The translations under genes were made by a program, and so were the position numbers. A model generated the notes under the pieces. It had not been told where the DNA came from. It ran no database searches and saw only the letters and a program-made list of their open reading frames with translations. A stretch of DNA of 64,000 nucleotides from JAYZQT01 sp036136335 (GTDB taxonomy: Bacteria > Pseudomonadota > Alphaproteobacteria > MPNO01 > UBA830): the NCBI GenBank assembly GCA_036136335.1, contig JAYZQT010000039.1, forward strand, positions 62,001-126,000. Reading direction: 5' to 3'. Below, one piece after another: positions 59,655 to 64,000 of the stretch (position 1 is the stretch's first letter; every line of letters starts with the position of its first letter).

Positions 59655-60632
59655 CTACGCCTTTTTCAGGATCGCTCTTGTGGTCACTTTATCGAATGCT
59701 TCCCGGTCATTCCATTCAAGTTTTACGCGAAGAATATGTATCTCGCTCTTCATTTCCGGCGGCAGCCTAGCCTCGTCTTTCTCCGTTGTAACAAGGATAG
59801 CGTCCGTCGTTTCAGCGAGTTCCAGTAACTCCAAGACTTGGTGTTTTGCGAACACGCAGTGGTCTGGAAATGATCGTGTTTCGATGACATCGCATCCCAT
59901 CTTCGTCAGAGTTTCAAAAAACTTCGCCGGTCTGCCAATTCCCGCAAAAGCGATAACTCGTTTTCCTGAAATGTCCTTATGGTCTGATTTTGGTACAAAC
60001 CGGGCTTTAAGGACCGGCTTTCCTATCGAGACGGCTTCCTGAACTTTTTCTGTGTCGGCTCCGATAATGGCAACTGCATCTGAACGTTCAAGTGCGGATT
60101 GCATGCTCTCTCTGAGCGGCCCGGCAGGTATGACACGGCCGTTTCCAAAGCCATACCCGCCGTCTACGACAAGGATTGAAAAATCTTTATGTATTTCCGG
60201 GTTTTGGAACCCGTCATCCATAACGATAACGTCCGCCCCATTTGATATTGCGTGTTTTCCGCCGGAGACCCGTTTGCGCGCGACCCATGTAGGTGCGTGC
60301 CTCGCGAGCAAAAGTGGTTCGTCACCCACATCGCTATAAAGATGTTGACTAGGGTCCACACACAGCGGTCCCTGGTTTGCTCCGCCATATCCACGGCTAA
60401 GAAAATGTGGATTGAGGCCCAGCTGTCTTGCGAGACAGGCGACCGAAATGGCAACTGGAGTTTTTCCAGCCCCTCCCACGACCGCGTTTCCAATACAAAT
60501 AACTGGCACGTCCAGTTTTACAGGGGTCACCCGCGATGTGCGTGCTGCCATGCTGACCCGCCATATCCAGCTTAGCGGTGTGAGCAGCCCAGCGAATGGG
60601 TTGCCATGCTGCCAGAAATCAGGCGCGCGCAT
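59655..60632 (-). CDS. lpxK: Tetraacyldisaccharide 4'-kinase
   Basis: 325 residues from the ATG at 60632, which gives the standard MRAPDFW start; an ATG at 60644 is four codons longer. The P-loop is CIGNAVVGGAGKTPVA (K57), the DGFQNPE segment is the Asp-containing site, and LSRGYGG follows the P-loop. It phosphorylates the 4' position of lipid A disaccharide. It overlaps the end of waaA, so translation is coupled. Confidence 0.95.
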   Translation of the reverse strand: MRAPDFWQHGNPFAGLLTPLSWIWRVSMAARTSRVTPVKLDVPVICIGNAVVGGAGKTPVAISVACLARQLGLNPHFLSRGYGGANQGPLCVDPSQHLYSDVGDEPLLLARHAPTWVARKRVSGGKHAISNGADVIVMDDGFQNPEIHKDFSILVVDGGYGFGNGRVIPAGPLRESMQSALERSDAVAIIGADTEKVQEAVSIGKPVLKARFVPKSDHKDISGKRVIAFAGIGRPAKFFETLTKMGCDVIETRSFPDHCVFAKHQVLELLELAETTDAILVTTEKDEARLPPEMKSEIHILRVKLEWNDREAFDKVTTRAILKKA

Positions 60633-61926
60633 TGCGGGAGACATGGATCGGTTGGGCAGGCGCCAGGCGGTTCAGAGCTGGATCAAGATAAGCAAAAACT
60701 GCATCGAGTATGCTGAATTTGCCTTGCGCCACCGATCGCGACGCTGCAATCCGGCGTTGCCGGAGCGCCTTATTGGATAATAGCAAGTCAACTTCTTTTG
60801 CTATGTCATTTGACGACTGGACCACTACGGATGCACCAGCTGCTTTCAGCTCTCCTTCGATTGCCAAAAAATTGTGCATGTGCCGACCATGTATTATTGC
60901 ACAGCCGAGCCGGGCTGGCTCAATAGGGTTTTGTCCGCCATGTGGAACCAGAGATCCGCCAACGAATGCGATATCAGCTGCTCGAAAGAAAAGACCTAGT
61001 TCGCCCATAGTATCCGCCAGCAGTATATCTGTTTCCGCCACCAACTGCTGCTGCAGACTGCGCCTAGAAATTGACATTCCTTTTGCCACCAGTGTCTTGC
61101 CTATTTCTTTGCCACGCGCAGGGTGGCGTGGCACAAGAATTGTTAATAAATCTGGAAAATTCTGCTTCAGGAGCATGTGCGCTCCGGCGATCACTTCCTC
61201 CTCTCCTTGGTGGGTGCTGAAAGCAATCCAACGTGGACGATTACAAATCACTTCTTCCATTGTGGCCAGAGCATTTGAATTTGCGGGCAGGGGATCTGCC
61301 GCAAATTTAAGATTGCCGGGACAAACAACGTTTTGGGCGCCGAGGATGGTTAGGCGGTCTGCGTCACGTTCCGTTTGGGCCATACAGAGTTCAAAGGTCC
61401 GCAAAAGCGGCTTAATCATCCAAGGAATCCGTTTCCAGCCGCGCATCGATTTCGTCGAAATACGTGCGTTCATCAAGAATGCCGGGATGTCACGGGCGCG
61501 TACCTCTGACAACAATGCCGGCCAGAATTCGGATTCAACCCACAGCACAAAATCCGGTTGCCAGTGGTCTAGGAATTTGCGTGTCCAGCGGACCCGGTCT
61601 AGCGGTACAAACTGATGTATTACCCGTTCAGGGAGACGGTGCTTCAGTATCTGCGCTGAACTGACAGTGCCTGACGTCATTAAAATATTAATACCGGGGC
61701 GCTGACGGGATAGGCGTTCTATGAGTGTGACCATTGAGAGGGATTCGCCCACGCTTGCAGCGTGGACCCAAACCAACGGACCATCCGGTCTTGTTTCTGA
61801 CGGGATGCCCAGCCTTTCATCGTGACGGTTTGGGTCTTCCTTGCCAGTCTCAAGGCGTCGCTTCAGGTAACGGCGGACAAGGGGCCCCGACATCCACGTT
61901 AGCGCTCTATAGGCGGTCAGGCTCAT
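60619..61926 (-). CDS. waaA: 3-deoxy-D-manno-octulosonic acid (Kdo) transferase
   Basis: 435 residues, GT30 family. The N-terminal membrane segment and VWVHAASVGES (catalytic E61) are typical; the C-terminal nucleotide-sugar part shows FVGGSLVPHGGQNPIEPA. It adds Kdo to lipid IVA at the inner membrane using CMP-Kdo. Its start overlaps the end of the DUF374 acyltransferase gene by four bases. Mono- or bifunctional action cannot be read from sequence. Confidence 0.95.
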   Translation of the reverse strand: MSLTAYRALTWMSGPLVRRYLKRRLETGKEDPNRHDERLGIPSETRPDGPLVWVHAASVGESLSMVTLIERLSRQRPGINILMTSGTVSSAQILKHRLPERVIHQFVPLDRVRWTRKFLDHWQPDFVLWVESEFWPALLSEVRARDIPAFLMNARISTKSMRGWKRIPWMIKPLLRTFELCMAQTERDADRLTILGAQNVVCPGNLKFAADPLPANSNALATMEEVICNRPRWIAFSTHQGEEEVIAGAHMLLKQNFPDLLTILVPRHPARGKEIGKTLVAKGMSISRRSLQQQLVAETDILLADTMGELGLFFRAADIAFVGGSLVPHGGQNPIEPARLGCAIIHGRHMHNFLAIEGELKAAGASVVVQSSNDIAKEVDLLLSNKALRQRRIAASRSVAQGKFSILDAVFAYLDPALNRLAPAQPIHVSRNARA

Positions 61927-62660
61927 TGGAGCTTGCTTGACGTAATAGGCTTTTCACTCGGTATTTTCGGCGCCGGTTCGACCGGCGTGACACCAAGGTC
62001 GGTATCTATCGCGTGAGTCAAAGCGATTAGTTCCGCTTCTAGAGTATTTCTCGCTGCTTCAACCTCTGTTGCCGTCGCGTCAGGCGAGATTAGAATTGGT
62101 GTGCCAATTCGGATGACCCCTTTCGAGAATGGCATTGGGAGCAAAAACCGATCCCACGTGGCAAGAATTTTACGGCGCGTTGCACCGTATGAAACTGGCA
62201 GCAATGCTGCACCGGAGAGCTTTGCCGCGGTGATGGTACCGGGTGCAACCCGCATGCGTGGCCCCGTCGGCCCGTCAGGTGTGATCCCGACGTACCCACC
62301 CTGCTTTAGGGCGCGTATCATTGTGATCAGTGCTCCCCTGCCACCGCGCGTAGAAGAGCCCTTGATGGTTCCTACACCTAGGTGTCGGAGTGTTTGAGAG
62401 ATGAATACACCATCCCGGTGTTGCGATATCAGTATCCTCATAGGTGCCCGATACCTCCACGCGTTTGGGATCATGAGCATTCGACCGTGCCAAAAGCAGG
62501 CTATGAATGGTTTTCCTGTTTCGATTAGTTGCCGAGGAATTTCGTCATTCTCGATACGCCAATGACCGGAATGCCATATAAAGCGGACGTAACCGGCAGT
62601 GAGCCAACTCAAAAAAGAGCTGACCATGGTGCTTTGTAGTAGTCGCCGGGTAAATGCCAT
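61923..62660 (-). CDS. DUF374 lysophospholipid acyltransferase-family protein
   Basis: 245 residues. The acyltransferase-like motif is FWHGRMLMIP (H58), then HRDGVFISQTLRHLG, KGSSTRGGRGALITMIRAL and TPDGPTGPR, which define DUF374. It is a peripheral inner-membrane protein that probably acylates a lipid A, Kdo-lipid or phospholipid; the function is not firmly known. It is placed between msbA and waaA, four bases from the msbA stop, in the lipid A operon. The start ATG is at 62660. Confidence 0.92.
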   Translation of the reverse strand: MAFTRRLLQSTMVSSFLSWLTAGYVRFIWHSGHWRIENDEIPRQLIETGKPFIACFWHGRMLMIPNAWRYRAPMRILISQHRDGVFISQTLRHLGVGTIKGSSTRGGRGALITMIRALKQGGYVGITPDGPTGPRMRVAPGTITAAKLSGAALLPVSYGATRRKILATWDRFLLPMPFSKGVIRIGTPILISPDATATEVEAARNTLEAELIALTHAIDTDLGVTPVEPAPKIPSEKPITSSKLQ

Positions 62661-62663
62661 GGC

Positions 62664-64000
62664 TCAAACCGAGATCGTTGACGTCGCCGGGGGTTCTTCG
62701 GAAAATTGCATTGAATACAGCCGCGCATAATGACCATCCTGAGACATAAGTTCTGAGTGTCTGCCCTTCTCGATGACGTGTCCGTTGTCCAACATAAATA
62801 TAATATCCGCGTCAACAATCGTGGATAAACGGTGGGCAATAACAATCGTCGTGCGCCCCCTTTTCAATCGTGCCAGCGCAGCTTGTACCTGCCTTTCTGT
62901 TTTCGTGTCTAAGGCCGATGTTGCTTCATCGAGCAACAGGATGGGAGCGTCTTTGACCATCGCCCTCGCAATCGCAATTCTCTGGCGCTGGCCCCCGGAG
63001 AGTTTTACCCCGCGACCGCCGACCTGAGTATTATAGCCGTTCGGGAGTCCGGAAATAAAATCATGTGCTCCGGCACTCACCGCGGCTGCCAAAATCTGTT
63101 CCTCGGCTGCGTCGGGGCGGCCATAGGCAATATTGGCTCTTATCGTATCGTCAAAAAGTGATATTTCTTGGCTCACTAACGCTATGTTACTTCGAAGGCT
63201 GGTAAGGGAGATGTCCCGGATGTCTATGCCGTCAATTTTGACTGCTCCCGTCTCGACGTCGTAAAACCGCGGGATGAGGTTAAGAATGGTAGACTTGCCC
63301 GCGCCTGACGGGCCTACCAGCGCTACGGTTTCTCCGGCCGCTATATTGATATCGATCCCGTTCAGCGCCTTGCCCTCGGCACCGTAGTGAAAATGGACGT
63401 TGTCAAATTGTATATCACCAAGGACGTCCCTCATTGGTTTGGCCTTATCTGTGTCCGATATCGTGGGACGCAAATCGAGCACCGCAAAAACCCGTTGGGC
63501 AGCTGCCAGGCCCTGTTGCAGGGTTGCATTTAGGTTCGCAATATTTTTCATTGGCCGGTAGGCGGCTAGCAAGGCCGCCATGAAGGATGCAAGTTCCCCA
63601 GTTGTCATCGTACCGTCGATTACCTGTAACCCTCCGTAAAGAATGGTGATGGCTAGTGCTATGCCGCCAAGTGTTTCCATCAGAGGGCGGCTGATCGCTT
63701 GAATGCGTGCGGCCTTTCGCGTCAACTCAAAGATTTTCTCGATTGCTGTGGACGCCCTTTCGGTCTCGTGCCCTTCCATTGTATAGGCCTTGACATGGCG
63801 CGCGCCCTGGAAGGTCTCATCGAGCAATATCGTAAGGTCACTGGTTTCTACTTGCGTATTGCGAGAAATCCTTCGCATACGTCTGCCGATGCGAATGATC
63901 GGATAAAGCGCCAATGGAAAAACAACAACCGTAAGCAATGCAAGTGACCAGTTGTGAAGGAATAAAATAGCCAATAAAAAAACGATCAGGAATGAATCCT
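62664..64000 (-). CDS. msbA: MsbA-like lipid A/ABC exporter, C-terminal part (N-terminus outside window)
   Basis: At least 445 residues, open to the window edge. The transmembrane region (LLAILFLHNWSLALLTVVVFP and on, in part) leads into the nucleotide-binding domain with Walker A GPSGAGKST, signature LSGGQRQRIAIARAM, Walker B ILLLDEATSALD and H-loop IVIAHRLST. The family flips lipid A core across the inner membrane. Its place before DUF374, waaA, lpxK and lpxL supports the MsbA call. The missing N-terminus lies beyond position 64000. Confidence 0.9.
   Translation of the reverse strand, partial: DSFLIVFLLAILFLHNWSLALLTVVVFPLALYPIIRIGRRMRRISRNTQVETSDLTILLDETFQGARHVKAYTMEGHETERASTAIEKIFELTRKAARIQAISRPLMETLGGIALAITILYGGLQVIDGTMTTGELASFMAALLAAYRPMKNIANLNATLQQGLAAAQRVFAVLDLRPTISDTDKAKPMRDVLGDIQFDNVHFHYGAEGKALNGIDINIAAGETVALVGPSGAGKSTILNLIPRFYDVETGAVKIDGIDIRDISLTSLRSNIALVSQEISLFDDTIRANIAYGRPDAAEEQILAAAVSAGAHDFISGLPNGYNTQVGGRGVKLSGGQRQRIAIARAMVKDAPILLLDEATSALDTKTERQVQAALARLKRGRTTIVIAHRLSTIVDADIIFMLDNGHVIEKGRHSELMSQDGHYARLYSMQFSEEPPATSTISV

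Noticed and set aside
60710..61615. A 300-codon open frame opposite waaA
   Set aside because: The translation is rich in Arg and Ser with no motifs and mirrors the codon pattern of the waaA gene on the other strand; waaA is the real gene.

Overview
The window reads as chromosomal DNA of a free-living, probably marine, alphaproteobacterium. The supporting signs are an alphaproteobacterial LexA box (GTTC-N7-GTTC) in front of the imuA-imuB-dnaE2 mutasome, a ROSE-type RNA thermometer in front of an Hsp20 gene, the gene order ribF-ileS-lspA-DUF3035 lipoprotein-M16-M16, a short Pgi, and a NaChBac-type sodium channel. No rRNA, tRNA, CRISPR array, insertion sequence or prophage was seen. No 16S or other marker is present, so no genus is claimed. 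Both edges cut genes: a sulfatase on the left and an MsbA-like exporter on the right.

Layout. 1-10.8 kb is catabolic. It holds a sulfatase, a class II aldolase-fold protein that lacks its zinc histidines, an extradiol-dioxygenase-like VOC protein, a lone undecaprenyl-phosphate glycosyl-1-phosphate transferase, a gentisate-dioxygenase-like cupin, and a tight TetR / Gfo-Idh / DUF993 / TIM-barrel / LVIVD operon that diverges from a MetE-like methyltransferase. 11-13.6 kb is a three-gene operon with ATGA overlaps: DehI-like protein, DUF924 and an L-2-hydroxyglutarate-oxidase-like flavoprotein. 13.6-19.1 kb holds the heat-shock gene with its thermometer, then a GldA/GldF/GldG-like ABC system with a DUF4340 protein. 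19.3-23.2 kb holds an ornithine-cyclodeaminase-family enzyme, two tandem TSUP exporters, an N-carbamoylsarcosine-amidase-like hydrolase and a small VOC protein. 23.3-29 kb is the SOS mutasome. 29-32 kb holds the sodium channel, a third TSUP, a SAM hydroxide adenosyltransferase and a MaoC hydratase.

32.2-45.9 kb is mostly core genome: ribF, ileS, lspA, DUF3035 lipoprotein, an M16 peptidase pair, pgi, mutL, rsmD, an RsuA/RluB-type pseudouridine synthase, a glutamine-amidotransferase-like hydrolase and tadA. 46-55 kb is a second catabolic island: two UbiD-family decarboxylases diverge from Rieske dioxygenase alpha and beta genes across a region with two perfect palindromes, followed by an exported cyclase, a VOC protein, an HpcH/HpaI aldolase and a DMT permease. 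Together these could decarboxylate, hydroxylate and cleave an aromatic or heteroaromatic acid, but the substrate cannot be read from sequence. 55-64 kb is core again: purD, xseA, an M23 peptidase, and lipid A/Kdo genes (msbA, DUF374 acyltransferase, waaA, lpxK, lpxL) running toward the left.

The strongest sequence-level regulatory finds are the sigma-32-like promoter with ROSE element at 13581-13704 and the imuA promoter with its overlapping LexA box at 28941-28980. No intergenic stretch exceeds 300 bases. The most plausible candidates for undescribed biochemistry are the TetR/Gfo-Idh/DUF993/LVIVD operon and the double-UbiD/Rieske island.
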